Shown piece by piece: positions 1 through 14,479 of a DNA stretch of 22,840 nt; the first letter of the stretch is position 1; the number at the start of each line of letters is the position of its first letter. The position numbers and the translations under genes are program-made. The stretch lies in contig JNEM01014889.1 in NCBI GenBank assembly GCA_000697335.1, positions 1-22,840 on the forward strand, written 5' to 3'. The notes under the pieces are model-generated. The model was not told the DNA's origin. It did not search any database and saw only the letters and a program-made list of their open reading frames with translations. Source of the DNA: Conidiobolus incongruus B7586 (lineage: Eukaryota > Entomophthoromycota > Entomophthoromycetes > Entomophthorales > Conidiobolaceae).

Positions 1-2054
1 ATTTATAATATTAATAAGAAATTTGAAATCCTTATATTTAATTTTTCTTAATAAATGGTTTTATTATTATATAGATATTATTGAGAAATTTATCTATAAA
101 ATATAATTTGAACTTTTATAATATAATTAAAATTTGATTTGGATATCAAAATAACCTATATTTATATTATTAATATATAATAACTATATTACTTAATCAT
201 TTTTATCGTTTTTAAAAATTCAAAACTTAATATTTTAATTAAGTATATAAGTCTTATTATTTATTTATCTTAGCATAAGTTGTTATTATTTGATTTAATA
301 AGATAAATAATAAATAATAATTTTAAAGATATAAATTTTTTATAAATTTTAATATTAATTTATTATTTAATAAAATATGAAAATTTTGAAATTTTTTTGT
401 TGGAAATATTTTTATTTAATTAAAAGAAATAATTAATATATTATATATAATATATATTGTAATTAATTAATTTTTATTAATTTTATATTAAAAGAGTGTA
501 AATTTTTCAGTATAATAATTAAAAAATTATTAATAATTTTATTTATTATATGATTTAAAAATAAAAATTGTAGTACTTATAATTATATTAATAAGACTAT
601 TGAATGAAAATTGGTAAAAAATAATTAAGTTATAAAAAGTAAATTTAATTTAATATAAACTGTAATAAAAAGCTTTTTTCATAATTCAAATTATATTTTG
701 TTTAAGATTTTTAATAAAACTAAATAGTAAAATATAAATTTTTAAACAACTGAAAGGATTGAAAAATATGGCAGTAATCTTGTTAATTAAACGTATCGAT
801 ATATAAATATTTTTGAATACCATTTGTATTTACAACTTTTTTCATCAAGAATTAAACATACAGTATTGCTTTAATAATTGGACATATGTGGTTTCATGAT
901 TTAGTTGATTATCACATGATATTTTCAACCAATGAAATGATGGAAAAACTGGATATATAATTGGTATCTAATCAAATATTATATTAAAGGTTAATTAAAT
1001 CACGTGAATTTTGACTGAATATGAAATATGTAAATATGCAATTATGAAGGAATTATTGTAAAAATAGAGTCACACTAAAAAAATTAAAATTTTCAGGATT
1101 TATATTAATCGAACTATTGTTGAAAATAAATGATCTTAACTGTAAAAGAATTGAAATAACAATATATTAAGGTTTTTACATAGATATAGAAAAAAATTCT
1201 TCTATAATATTATAAAGGGATGTTTTCTATTTAATAAAAATATACTACTCAGATCGTTCAAAATTATATTAGAATTATTATTGGTCAGGTATTTTCTTAA
1301 TAGTTATTAATATCAAGAATATTCTTTGAATCAACAATCATCAAAATGAATATATATCTATTTTGCTATGTATATTAATGAAAATAAGGTTTTTGCTAAT
1401 TTAAGATCTAGACAATTAATTAGAGACAGATCATGTATTAGTCTTTACAAAGGATTGTTTCAAATAACCTATATTCTTAATATAAATCTAATTATTGGAA
1501 TATATTGTTTTTGAGTGCTATATAAATAAAATCTAAAGTACTCATAATTAATTAATAGATTGAATAAAATAGTGATAGTTTTTTGTATAACATAAATTTG
1601 GTGCCAATACAAAAGTAGCATGAATTAAATATCGAAAAAAACATAATTTCCGAACTTAATATTGACTTATTTTAACAAATGTTTGAATTTAATTGAACAA
1701 TATTAGATTCTTGTAGGTTTTATAAGGTGTTTGAGAGTGAAATGAATAACTGGGCAGACATAAAGTTGAAAATTACTATTTGAAACCAGTAAGAAATTTG
1801 TTCAACTTTTAACTACAATTAGCGTCATAATTACATAATAAACAAGTCTATTGTATGACCAACTCCAACTTTCAAATTTCAAAAAATTAAATACCACTTG
1901 AATTGAATTAATATTCCTGGAAAAATAGTGGAAAATCTTTCAATTGTAGGAGGTGGGGTAATTCACAGTTTTTTTAATGAATAATTGAAGATTTAAAACT
2001 CAGTAGTAAATTGCATTTTTCATCCTATTTATTTGGATGTATATTGGAGATTAG

Positions 2055-2179
2055 CAATTAGGAAATTTAGTTTGGCCAATCATCCTTGATAAAATCTGAT
2101 GAATGTAGTGTTGAGTCCGTGCTGGATTACTCCTAATTGCCAGAATCAAAGTACTCAATTTATATAGCCTTCCTAATTG
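2055..2179. promoter_or_regulatory. Three copies of TCCTAATTG upstream of PCT1
   Basis: The 9-mer TCCTAATTG occurs at 2131-2139 and 2171-2179 (starts 40 bases apart), and its reverse complement CAATTAGGA at 2055-2063. A CCAAT box lies between them at 2076-2080. The cluster sits 310-435 bases upstream of the start codon. Repeated, orientation-independent short motifs are typical of transcription-factor sites, but no factor can be named and AT-rich motifs recur by chance in this DNA. Confidence 0.3.
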
Positions 2180-2329
2180 GATTTGATGTAAAAGATTCAA
2201 AGTTATTATTTTATCTTTTATTGCCTAATCCACAATCGATTGGTTGAGAGTGCAAGGTGAGGAAGAGTGAATTATGTGGATCACATTAATTGGGATGATT
2301 TCAGAGAAAAAATGAATATTTAAAGCATG

Positions 2330-2358
2330 AATTGTTAAGGACTGATTCTTTAACAATT
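2330..2358. promoter_or_regulatory. Inverted repeat 1 upstream of PCT1
   Basis: AATTGTTAA at 2330-2338 is perfectly inverted as TTAACAATT at 2350-2358 across an 11-base spacer. It lies about 130 bases before the start codon, so it could be a palindromic binding site or, if transcribed, a weak leader hairpin. The stem is mostly A-U. Confidence 0.3.
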
Positions 2359-2390
2359 ATTAGTTTAAAATTGAAATGAATAGTGCCATT

Positions 2391-2428
2391 TAAAGTATAA
2401 ATCAGTCATTATCAGAGTTTATACTTTA
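2391..2428. promoter_or_regulatory. Inverted repeat 2 upstream of PCT1
   Basis: TAAAGTATAAA at 2391-2401 is a perfect 11-base inverted match to TTTATACTTTA at 2418-2428 with a 16-base spacer. It ends 62 bases before the ATG. It may be a palindromic operator, a TATA-containing core promoter (TATAAAT at 2396-2402) or a leader hairpin; the sequence alone does not decide. Confidence 0.35.
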
Positions 2429-2460
2429 CACATTTATTAAGTAGAAGGATTTGAATTTGA

Positions 2461-3552
<1,092 letters not shown>

Positions 3553-3965
3553 TATCGATATTTCCAAAAATATTATGTAGAATAGAATACCTATTTGTTA
3601 ATCGTCTCCGTTTTATCACTTAGTATCCAATACAAAACACACTCCTTTTTAATTATTATGATTTTTAGTCCAATTCCCTAATTGTAATTAAAGGTATTCC
3701 AAATAAATTTACAATTCAACTATTTTAATTTATTAATTCAATAATATAAATTTCAATTTAATGAGATAATTTTATTTTTTAATATTTAATTATATATCTT
3801 ACTCAATCTGAATTATTTTTATAAATTATACATAAATCAGTTTATATTATAAAATTTATAATGTACAATTGTCCTTTATTATCGAAAAATTAATGGATGT
3901 TAATTGAAATGAGTCAAAACGAATTCGACCAAAGTTTTTGGACAACTGTGACTGTATTTCAGTAC
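3553..3965. other. Intergenic region between convergent genes
   Basis: These 413 bases separate the 3' ends of the cytidylyltransferase gene (+) and the secreted-protein gene (-). It should hold both 3' untranslated regions and poly(A) signals. I see AT-rich sequence and no additional gene. Confidence 0.6.
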
Positions 3966-4925
3966 CTAGAATTTTCCGGATTGACCAACATTAGCAAGCC
4001 TATCAACCTTGAAGTTCAATTGTGGTGAGGCCAAGTTGGTAGCATATCCATAGGGGGAATAGGTAGAAACTGGGACATCGTAACCTGGGAAAGTATGGGT
4101 ATACTTGACAAATTTGGGACCAAAATATAATGGATTAATAAATCTCTTGGAAACTCCATAAGTTTGCAAGTCTGCAATATTAAAGGTAGAGCCAAGTGCT
4201 TGGATCTGAGCTGGAGTCAAAAAGTTGAAATAGTCGACTGGAATAGTTTTCAAGTTAGCTACATTAAACTCAGATTTGTCAGCTTGGAACTGGATAGGTA
4301 ACACCAAACGATGGGGTTTATGAGAAAAGAAAGGTGCAACGTAACCATGATAGGGAATGTTGGTTCCAACATCAGCAACAGTTTGATGCTGAGTTTGCAC
4401 AACAGGTTGAAGATTCTCTTTGATAGTTTCGGCCTTAATTTTCTCAGGGCAATCGAGAACTAATGGTCTTTCAACCTTCGGCTCTTCCTTAGTCTCTTCC
4501 AATTTAACAAGAGGTTGAAGGTTCTCTTTGATAGTTTCAACCTTAACTTTCTCAGGGCAATCGAGAACTAATGGTCTTTCAACCTTTGGCTCTTCCTTAA
4601 TCTCTTCCAATTTAACAAGAGGTTGAAGATTCTCTTTGATAGTTTCAACCTTAACTTTCTCAGGGCAATCGAGAACTAATGGTCTTTCAGCCTTTGGCTC
4701 TTCCTTAGTCTCTTCCAATTTAACTGGTGTTGAAATGATTAATGGAGTTTGAACAGGAGTACTGATCAATTTTCCTTTACCCAACTCATTTTCAACCTCG
4801 GTTTGAGCTTGGCCAAAATTAACTTTGGTTTCTGGAGAACCGAGGCGATTAGTATATCTTCCAGAGGTAATTACGTGAGCAGAAGCACTGGAAGCGGCCA
4901 AAAAAGCAATCAAAGTGTAGATCAT
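3966..4925 (-). CDS. Secreted protein with three 36-residue tandem repeats
   Basis: Intronless gene for 319 aa; family not recognised. Residues 1-17 form a typical signal peptide (hydrophobic core, A-S-A before a likely cleavage site), which would leave His as the first mature residue. Residues 68-175 are three adjoining 36-residue repeats of pattern V-K-L-E-E-T/I-K-E-E-P-K-x-E-R-P-L-V-L-D-C, then P-E-K-x-K-x-E-T-I-K-E-N-L-Q-P. Each is highly charged and has one Cys, the only Cys residues in the protein. The C-terminal part (about 190-319) is rich in Tyr, Phe, Pro and Gly, including P-Y-H-G-Y, Y-F-N-F-L-T and S-P-Y-G-Y, and has no membrane span after the signal peptide. This points to an extracellular or wall-associated structural protein, by inference only. 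A consensus TATA box lies about 65 bases upstream. The absence of introns is unlike every other gene in the window. Codon use is balanced, suggesting good expression. Confidence 0.85.
   Translation of the reverse strand: MIYTLIAFLAASSASAHVITSGRYTNRLGSPETKVNFGQAQTEVENELGKGKLISTPVQTPLIISTPVKLEETKEEPKAERPLVLDCPEKVKVETIKENLQPLVKLEEIKEEPKVERPLVLDCPEKVKVETIKENLQPLVKLEETKEEPKVERPLVLDCPEKIKAETIKENLQPVVQTQHQTVADVGTNIPYHGYVAPFFSHKPHRLVLPIQFQADKSEFNVANLKTIPVDYFNFLTPAQIQALGSTFNIADLQTYGVSKRFINPLYFGPKFVKYTHTFPGYDVPVSTYSPYGYATNLASPQLNFKVDRLANVGQSGKF
4401..4724 (-). repeat. Three 108-bp tandem repeats inside the secreted-protein gene
   Basis: Exact 108-base period: equivalent bases at 4404, 4512 and 4620 begin the same AGGTTGAAG string. 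Units encode residues 68-103, 104-139 and 140-175. The copies are nearly identical at DNA level, differing by a few bases (for example an Ala/Val and a Thr/Ile codon), which suggests recent expansion or ongoing homogenisation by unequal crossing-over or gene conversion. Frame is kept because the unit is a multiple of three. Confidence 0.95.
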
Positions 4926-5529
4926 TTTAGTTTAACCTTTAAACCAAACTAATTAGGGTAATACAATGTAATATGATATAAAGTAACTGTATTTATAATA
5001 ATATTTTATTTTATATAAACTTTAAATTAATTTAAAATTATTTTAGCTTAATATTGAAAATATATTAATCATAAGAATATTTTTCAGATAAATATATAAC
5101 ATCCATTTACAATAAAATTCATTTTTTATTTAAAGTTTATAATTTTTAATATTAAACATGAGGCAATTTAAATTTGATTAAAAGTTTAGATATTATAAAC
5201 TTGATATTTTTATATTTATTATATATAGTATAATTTTTTGTTTAAAATTAATATAAATATTTAAATCATTATTTAATGAAGGACAAAAGTTGAATTTGTT
5301 CAGTACCTAGTCAAATTAACAAAAAAACAATGGTGATTCGTTGACAAATTTATTAGTACTTCTCTGAGTATTAATTAAATATCAATTGTTTATCATATAT
5401 ACTTATTAATATTAAATTATTACAATCAATTGGAATAAAATCAAATCCAATATATTAATAACCAATCATATTTTAAATAAATGAAAAAAGTTTAAAAATG
5501 AATATTATTTACGATTATTGACTACAAAA
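4926..5529. other. Intergenic region, promoter of the secreted-protein gene
   Basis: These 604 bases lie between two genes that both read on the minus strand. The left end carries the secreted-protein promoter, including the TATA box listed separately; the right end should hold the 3' end of the kinase mRNA. The middle is AT-rich and shows no open frame or RNA gene I can support. Confidence 0.6.
4990..4997 (-). promoter_or_regulatory. TATA box of the secreted-protein gene
   Basis: On the minus strand the sequence reads TATAAATA, a full consensus TATA box, about 65 bases before the ATG at 4925. Assuming the usual 30-base spacing, transcription would begin near 4960 and give a leader of about 35 nt. 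In this AT-rich DNA a chance match is possible, but position and strand fit. Confidence 0.45.
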
Positions 5530-7849
<2,320 letters not shown>

Positions 7850-9851
7850 GGTTTTAAAATTTTAAAAAGTGAAATCAAAAAAATAAATGTTAAAAATATA
7901 GCTGAAATTAGAGAATTTTCTCAAATTGAGTTAAACTGAATGAATAGCCAATAAAAGGTATACTAATCAACAAATATTGAATGTAGCCAAAGCGTGAAAA
8001 TTTTATTGAAAATGAATTGGTAAATGGTATTATCAAATAAATTGTTTAGCAATGGATTGAACGAGAGAATGAAAGAGAAGATGCTCTATTTAAACCATTT
8101 AACATCTCTTGGATTCAATTGGATCCTATTCCAATAGTTTACATCGATTATTTGAAACCAGTTTCAACATTACAATTGTTGTGATATTTGCTGATGAAAC
8201 TAGCTCCTTAAAACTACTGTTATTTTTTTATTTGTAACCAATCTATCTGGCTCTAATGAATCCGCATATGCCTTAGTACATCATTATCGTTCCCAATTGC
8301 TAACAAGAGTAACAATCTATTATGTCAGAATGATCACCAATTTGATCATAATCAAATATCAAAGTTGATAAATATATTTAATTAATTTAACTAAGTTCTT
8401 TTATCATATTGCCATCTCATTATCAATGACTCAACTATCAAGTCACCAAACATTAAAGCCATATATTCTAAGGTACATACATTAACATTAATAATACATA
8501 TATAAATTAAATGATATAAATTAATTAGAATTGCTAAGATTGCCGTTATTTTTAATATAAATATCATTAATTCCGAGTTGGCAAATTTTTAATTTCAGGT
8601 ACAGATATTGAAAAAATATACATTAAATCATATTTTATCATTAAATTCCAACTTTAGGCATATAATTAATATTATGAACAACAGACATCCATTTAAATTT
8701 TATAAAGTCCACGTTAAAATAACGTTATTTAAATTGGACAATCTATAGGAAAATCTATTTTAATTTATCAACTCAATTTTTGATAATTAAGTAAAATGAT
8801 TGAAAGATTAAAAATTTTACTGAATTTGATGGAGTGATTTTTTAAGATATATTAAGCGTTTTTAGTTATAATTTAATGTCATTTATCAACTATCATACTA
8901 ATTATTATAAAATATTCAACAGCTTACATGTTCAATATTCAGAAATATTGAATGTGTTAATAAATAATCCGATGTTTAGATTTCAGTTAATAGATGAAGA
9001 TGTTACTAAAATTCTGAACTAAATTAAACCATTCATCCATTTTAGTATCTTTTAAAAATATAATAAATTAAAATAAATATAGCCGATTGAATAAGTGTAT
9101 TATTATAATTATTATGGTATGATTTTTCATAACGATATTTACATATTTTCCTATCAACTTAAAACACATTTTCAAATATTTTAATAAAACTAATAAATTA
9201 AGTGTATTGCGCAAATTTTGAACCATAAATATTATTAAGATTAGTTTATTATTATGTTTATTTACTATCTTCACACCAGTTATTTTAAAAAAATAAATGT
9301 ATCATGTTATTACAATACCTCTTAATTTAATATCATTGTTAATTGATCAAATTGGTAAATTTATCAATCATCAACTTTATTTGCAGAATCAAAAGAACTT
9401 AATTTAATTGATAATAATATTTGAAGAATGTTATATTGTTATGAAATGGTGCAAAAATTAAAGCAATTTATTACTTCAACAACTCTTATAGTCATTTTAA
9501 TAACTTTCTAAAAATTCTTAATTATACAAATTATAACCATCTAAGTTCAAAGAGATATTGAGTCATGGCTATATAAATCCCTTACCATAATTCTAATATC
9601 AAAAACTATTTGATAATTCTAAATCAAGGATGTGATATTTAAAAATGGTTAATTTTCAAAAGAAATTAGAAATGATGATTACATCATTAAATTTATTGAA
9701 TCTTAAAATATCCAAGTTGAATATTTTTAATCATTCAAGTTACATACAATTATTCTCAAAGTATATTTAATCATATAACGCCAACGCTTGCTAAAATTAT
9801 TCTTGTACATATTGTTAATAAACAAAATCAGCTACTTTAAACAATAACCAA
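7850..9851. other. 2-kb spacer between the divergent kinase and AIP1 genes
   Basis: No gene is recognised. The left part should hold the kinase promoter: CCAAT at 7948-7952, plus further CCAAT-like matches near 8018 (reverse) and 8130. ATGATCA at 8330-8336 is inverted as TGATCAT at 8343-8349. ACGTTA at 8711-8716 is inverted as TAACGT at 8720-8725, and GTCC at 8707-8710 pairs with GGAC at 8736-8739, giving a small hairpin-like site. The rest is AT-rich with only short open frames that show no coding character. The right end should hold the AIP1 promoter; no clear TATA box stands out. Confidence 0.55.
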
Positions 9852-11891
9852 ATGTCATTTGAATTAAGTAATATCTTGAAAATAATATTGATTTATATGA
9901 ATACTAAACTGAATAATAGAAAATGTTTATCCCCCTAATCCTGCAACAGCAAGAGCTCAATCTACTCAATTGGATGTAGATCCTAAAGGCGAAAAATTCG
10001 CTTACGTCAGTGGCCGTTCTGTTATTATTCGAGATATAAAAGTATTTTATATTCTAATTGATTTCAATTACATTTATCAAATGAATATTTAGGAACCTGG
10101 TATTGCCTTTCAATACACGCAGCATATGGCTAACCCAACTGTTGCTCGTTTTTCACCCACTGGAACTTATGTTGCATCAGGAGGTAATTTCTGAACATTC
10201 ACAGTGTAATTTAATTTAACATTGTAATAGATGCTAATGGTACTGTCAGAGTTTGGGATATGACTAAAGAAGAACAAACTTTGAAATACGAGACCAGAGT
10301 TGTTTCAGGTCCCGTTAAAGATATTGCCTGGGATCCTGAAGGCAAGCGTATTATGGCAGTCGGAGATGGTAAAGACAGGTGAGTAATCAATCTTTTCATT
10401 GATTCTTTAAAACTAATTTTTCTGGATAGATTTGGTCATGTATTTTTATCAGACACGGGTAATACTGTTGGAGAGATCTCTGGCCACAGTAAAGTGCTCA
10501 ACGCATGTTCTTTACGCCCTGTCCGTCCATACCGTGGCGCTACCGGATCTGATGATACTAATGTTATTTTCTATCATGGACCTCCTTATCGCTATGAGAA
10601 GATCATTAAAGATCATCAGCGATTTGTTCAAGCAGTCAAATTTTCACCCAATGGTGAATATTTCGCTACTGCTGGAGCTGATTCCTTGATATTTTTATAT
10701 GATGGTAAAACCGGTGACAAAATCGATCGTATTGGTTCTGAAGAAAGTCAACACTCATCCACAATTACTGCACTCGCATGGAGTCCTGACAGCACTCAGC
10801 TCATCACCAGTTCCACAGACCAAACTGCAAAGATTTGGGATGTCGCTACTCGCAAGTGCGTCCAAACATTCCAATTGAATCCCACGGGTGATTCAAGCAA
10901 CGTTGGTTATCAACAAGTTGGTATTTTATGGGCTAAAGGTGCCATCATTTCATTATCATTAAACGGAGATCTCAACTACCTCGACCCCAATTCACCCAAA
11001 CCCCTCAGGGTTATTCCTGGTCATCAACAGTCAGTCACTGATCTCCACGTCACTTCAGAAAATACTTGGATTAGTGCTTGTTTTGATGGAAAATTCTTGT
11101 CTTGGGCCGAAAGACAAGATCCCAAATTAGTCAGAGGCAATGCTCAATCTAAGCAAGTTGTAGCTTCTGCGAAATATCCCACCGCCAGTCCAAATACCAT
11201 TGTATCCGTTGGTATTGACAATAGTTTGAGAACTTTGGATGTCAAATCTTTGGAAAATAACCAATCATTCAGTTTAACCAATTCCAGTTTCCCTAAGTCT
11301 CTGGTTATTGTTGACGATAAAAGATATCTTGTAACAGATGGTAATAAGCTCAATCTTATTGATGCCAAGACCCTCGAAACTCTCTCTACATACGAATATA
11401 TAAATGATATTGAAACTGTTTCTCTTGCATCTAGTCTTGACCTCATTGCTATTGGTGGTGGTCCCAAAGCTGTTCAAATTTTAAGTCTCCAAGGTAATCA
11501 ACTTACCGCTAAACAAACTATTGGTGATAATCTTGCATCTACAACTACAGTTGTATCATTTTCTCCTAATAGTCAACTCCTTGCAGTTGGTGATACTCGT
11601 GGCAAGATCAAGGTGTTTGATGTAGAGAAAAACGAAGCTGTGATCCATCATTGGATTCACCACACCGCCAAGATTTATTCTATTGAATGGAGTCAATGCG
11701 GTAAGTACGCTGTTTCCTCTTCTTTGGATACCAACGTATTCATATGGAGCGTTGAAAAGCCCATGAAGCGCATTGGTCTCATGAGAGCTCACATTGGAGG
11801 TGCTTCACGTGCCTCTTTCCTTACTTTAGATAAGATCATCACTGCTGGTGCTGATGGAGCTATTAAAGTATGGAATATCAACCACCATTAA
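9852..11891 (+). CDS. AIP1: Actin-interacting protein 1 (WD40 cofilin cofactor)
   Basis: Aip1/WDR1 works with cofilin to sever and disassemble actin filaments in cortical patches and rings. Exons: 9852-9867, 9920-10041, 10093-10183, 10231-10378, 10430-11891; introns 47-52 nt; 612 aa, the usual length for the family. The first coding exon is only 16 nt (M-S-F-E-L and the first base of Lys); I chose it because the next exon has no in-frame ATG after an upstream stop, while this join gives the family-like start L-K-N-V-Y-P-P-N-P. WD40 repeats run through the whole protein, for example G-T-V-R-V-W at about 80-85, T-A-K-I-W-D with Trp262, and I-K-V-W-N with Trp607 at the end, consistent with the two seven-bladed propellers of the family. 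The last exon is 1462 nt and intron-free, with lower AT than the 5' exons. The next gene lies 465 bases downstream on the same strand. Confidence 0.93.
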
Positions 11892-12356
11892 AATCAATGA
11901 TTTTGTTTTAATTCAATAAAAATCACAATATTTTCTTGTTTAAATTTAACTATAATTTGCAATTTTCTAATTTGTTTGAATTGGCCAATTAATATTTTAT
12001 ATCAACCATATTATTTTATGATAAGGTTTCAAAGTTTAATTGTTAATTCCAAGAATCAAAATATTTTAAGATAAGATAATATATTTAGAAAATTGTATTC
12101 TTTGCAATTTAATTAAAATACAAAAATCAAAGTATTAATATTGATAGCCAAATATTAAAATGATAACAGAAAATTGAATTGATTATTTATTTCATTGTAT
12201 AAGTAATTATTTGACAAATTAAAAAATTGGAAAAATCCCATAATTAAATCTTTTGTGTAAATTAATATAAAAAAGAATTGAAGTGTATTTTAATTTTTTT
12301 AAACCTAATTACAAAATCATTTTATATAATAATTGCTATTAAATAACAAATAAAAT
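11892..12356. other. Intergenic region AIP1 to BUD22-like gene
   Basis: 465 AT-rich bases between two genes on the same strand. An AATAAA at 11916-11921, about 25 bases after the AIP1 stop, could serve as a poly(A) signal. The remainder should include the promoter of the next gene, but no distinctive element is visible. Confidence 0.5.
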
Positions 12357-13921
12357 ATGGTAGAAGATAAGAAATTATTGAAAAAAAAGAAAAATCTAAA
12401 TTGGAAAATTCAGTTATTAAAAGCTAAAGTAATGAATATAATGAATATAATAAATTTAATAGATTAAAATTGAATATCTAGATTGGTAAAAATCCCAAAG
12501 TATCTAAAGCCAAGTTAGTAGCGAAAATTCCCAATAAAGAAGAGAATGGTGTACGTCCTAAATATTATGAAATGGAAGACGAGTTAAACCAATTAGAAAC
12601 AGAACAAAAATGTTTCCAACTTGTGAGATATTTATTTAAATGGCTATATATTATAAAAATTAATTAATTTGTTATTTTAGACTAAGCAAATTAAGATCCT
12701 TCAAAATGAAATTAAAAAGGCCCAATTAGCTACTTGTAAAAATATTTATCAAAAAATTAATCAATTAAACAATGAAGAGTAAAATAATACTATTATATTC
12801 ATTATAAAATACTAACGATTTGTTTTATTTAGTGAATCAAATGAAAGGGAAGGCTTGAACAACGAAATTACGTTAATTAAAGTAATTTTATTTAAATACA
12901 TTATATAGCTTTTATTAACTGTTTAATTTAGGGAATTCAATTGGAATCTTTATCTAAGAAAATATTATCAAGAATTATCCATAAGTTAGATTTACTTAAA
13001 GATCATGAATTCCTTCAACCTTTTCACCTGGATAACTTTGACGAATTCCACATATTTCAATCAGAATTAATAAAGAATCAAGATAAAGCCACATTAGATA
13101 AAATTGAAAAGAAAATCTTAAATTTCAAAGCTCTATCCAATAAGATCACTCAAATTAAAGCCGACGTATACAAAATTGTTACCAATCAAACTTTACAAGT
13201 TCCAAAGAAATCTAAAGCCAAACCAAAGGAGCACACAGAAGTCGAGTCAAAAGAACCCAAATCTCAAACATCTGATCAATCTGAAAATCCTACCGAATCG
13301 GCCAAAGAATCCACGCAAAACGATAAGGAAAATGAAACAGAAACACCGGTCAAAAAGCGTAAGGTTTCAAAAAGTAAAAAGTCAACCGAAGCTCCAAAGG
13401 TAAATAACTATCAAATATCCCAAAATGTTTATCTAATATTCCAATTGTTTAGCCCAAGCAATCGACAAAATCTAAAAATGCAGATAGTATATTTATAGAT
13501 TCATTAAATGATGACGAAGCCAACGATAAAGCCTTTAAAGAAATTTATGGTATTAAACCTAAGAATCGCCCAGGTCAAAGAGCTCGTAGACTGTAAGAAA
13601 TTTAAGTTTCACTAAAAATTATATAATTAATGTTTTTTTTATAGTAAATTAGAAAAAATCTACGGAGAAGAAGCTAATCACATTAAACGTCAAAAACAAC
13701 TCGAGGCGGACGAAAAAAGAAGAAAGGAAAAGTTAAGGAAGCAACATTTGATCAGCAAGGGTAAAAATCCCGATAAAGTTCAGAATCCTCCCAAAGCTCA
13801 AGATGCACCTCCTGAGAACTTGCATCCTTCTTGGCTCGCTAAACAACAACAAAAAGCTCTTATGGCGAATGCTCTCAAAGGCGGAAGCAACAGTAATAAG
13901 ATCACTTTTGACGATGATTAA
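12357..13921 (+). CDS. BUD22: Bud22/SRFBP1-family nucleolar protein
   Basis: Yeast Bud22 is needed for 40S ribosome biogenesis, including early cleavages of the 35S pre-rRNA; the vertebrate relative is SRFBP1. Exons: 12357-12428, 12482-12622, 12681-12778, 12833-12881, 12932-13399, 13453-13592, 13645-13921; introns 50-58 nt; 414 aa. The first three quarters are Lys/Glu-rich and coiled-coil-like. Residues about 210-275 are low-complexity Lys/Ser/Glu, with an SV40-like nuclear signal P-V-K-K-R-K-V at 259-265. The family signature is the C-terminal block: N-R-P-G-Q-R-A-R-R, then K-L-E-K-I-Y-G-E-E-A-N-H, a basic stretch, H-P-S-W-L-A-K near 386, and the end N-K-I-T-F-D-D-D. The assignment rests mainly on this block; the N-terminal half is diverged, so the first exon and start codon are less certain than the rest. 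The exons are more AT-rich than those of the neighbouring genes. Confidence 0.82.
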
Positions 13922-14479
13922 TGAGTATCATAATATAGAATTTAATTATAAGTTATTAGTAAATTTGTCATTATTTTAATAAAAATAGATCAATAAATAA
14001 ACTAAAATTCTTTAATATGTTAATAATGTGAATTATATCAAAATTTTATAAATAATTGATTTTCGAATATTTTATAATGCAAAAAATAATTGTTTCAATA
14101 CACTTTCATGTTCTATGTATTAATAAATTTCAAATGCTTGGGATTAAAATATATAATTGAAATATAAATTGATTTTGATTAATAAAAATTTACCAAAACA
14201 ATATAAAATATTGGATTTAACGATAAGATTTAGTTTTAATCAATTTAATATAAACCTAAATTTACATGCAACTATTTATTATTATAATATTTTGCAACTT
14301 GAATTTTTCAAAAATAGATATTAGAAAAATAAAAATAATTTGACTTGTGACTGTTCACACCTCTAAATATTACAATTAAGATATATATTGAAAATGAATA
14401 AAATGATATAATTTATATTTTTTTATTTTATTATTAAATTTAATAGAGATTACCTCAAGAGCAGAGTAATAAGAAATAT

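Noticed and set aside
1-760. A transposon relic in the left AT-rich block.
   Set aside because: Composition fits, but no DDE, helix-turn-helix or terminal-repeat landmark was found.
3966-4925. The secreted protein as a copper oxygenase (LPMO), because His would be the first mature residue.
   Set aside because: Only the N-terminal His fits. The mature protein is repeat-rich and shows no LPMO-like fold pattern or clear second copper-binding motif, and the cleavage site itself is predicted by eye.
9068-9274. Short open frames in the 7850-9851 spacer and shadow frames across AIP1, LAP3 and the kinase gene.
   Set aside because: They are AT-driven, low-complexity or antisense to established exons and show no protein family features.
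10494-11891. A 465-residue WD40 protein starting at 10494 as a gene of its own.
   Set aside because: The codon there is GTG and the frame continues from upstream exons that encode the missing start of Aip1; it is the last exon, not a separate gene.
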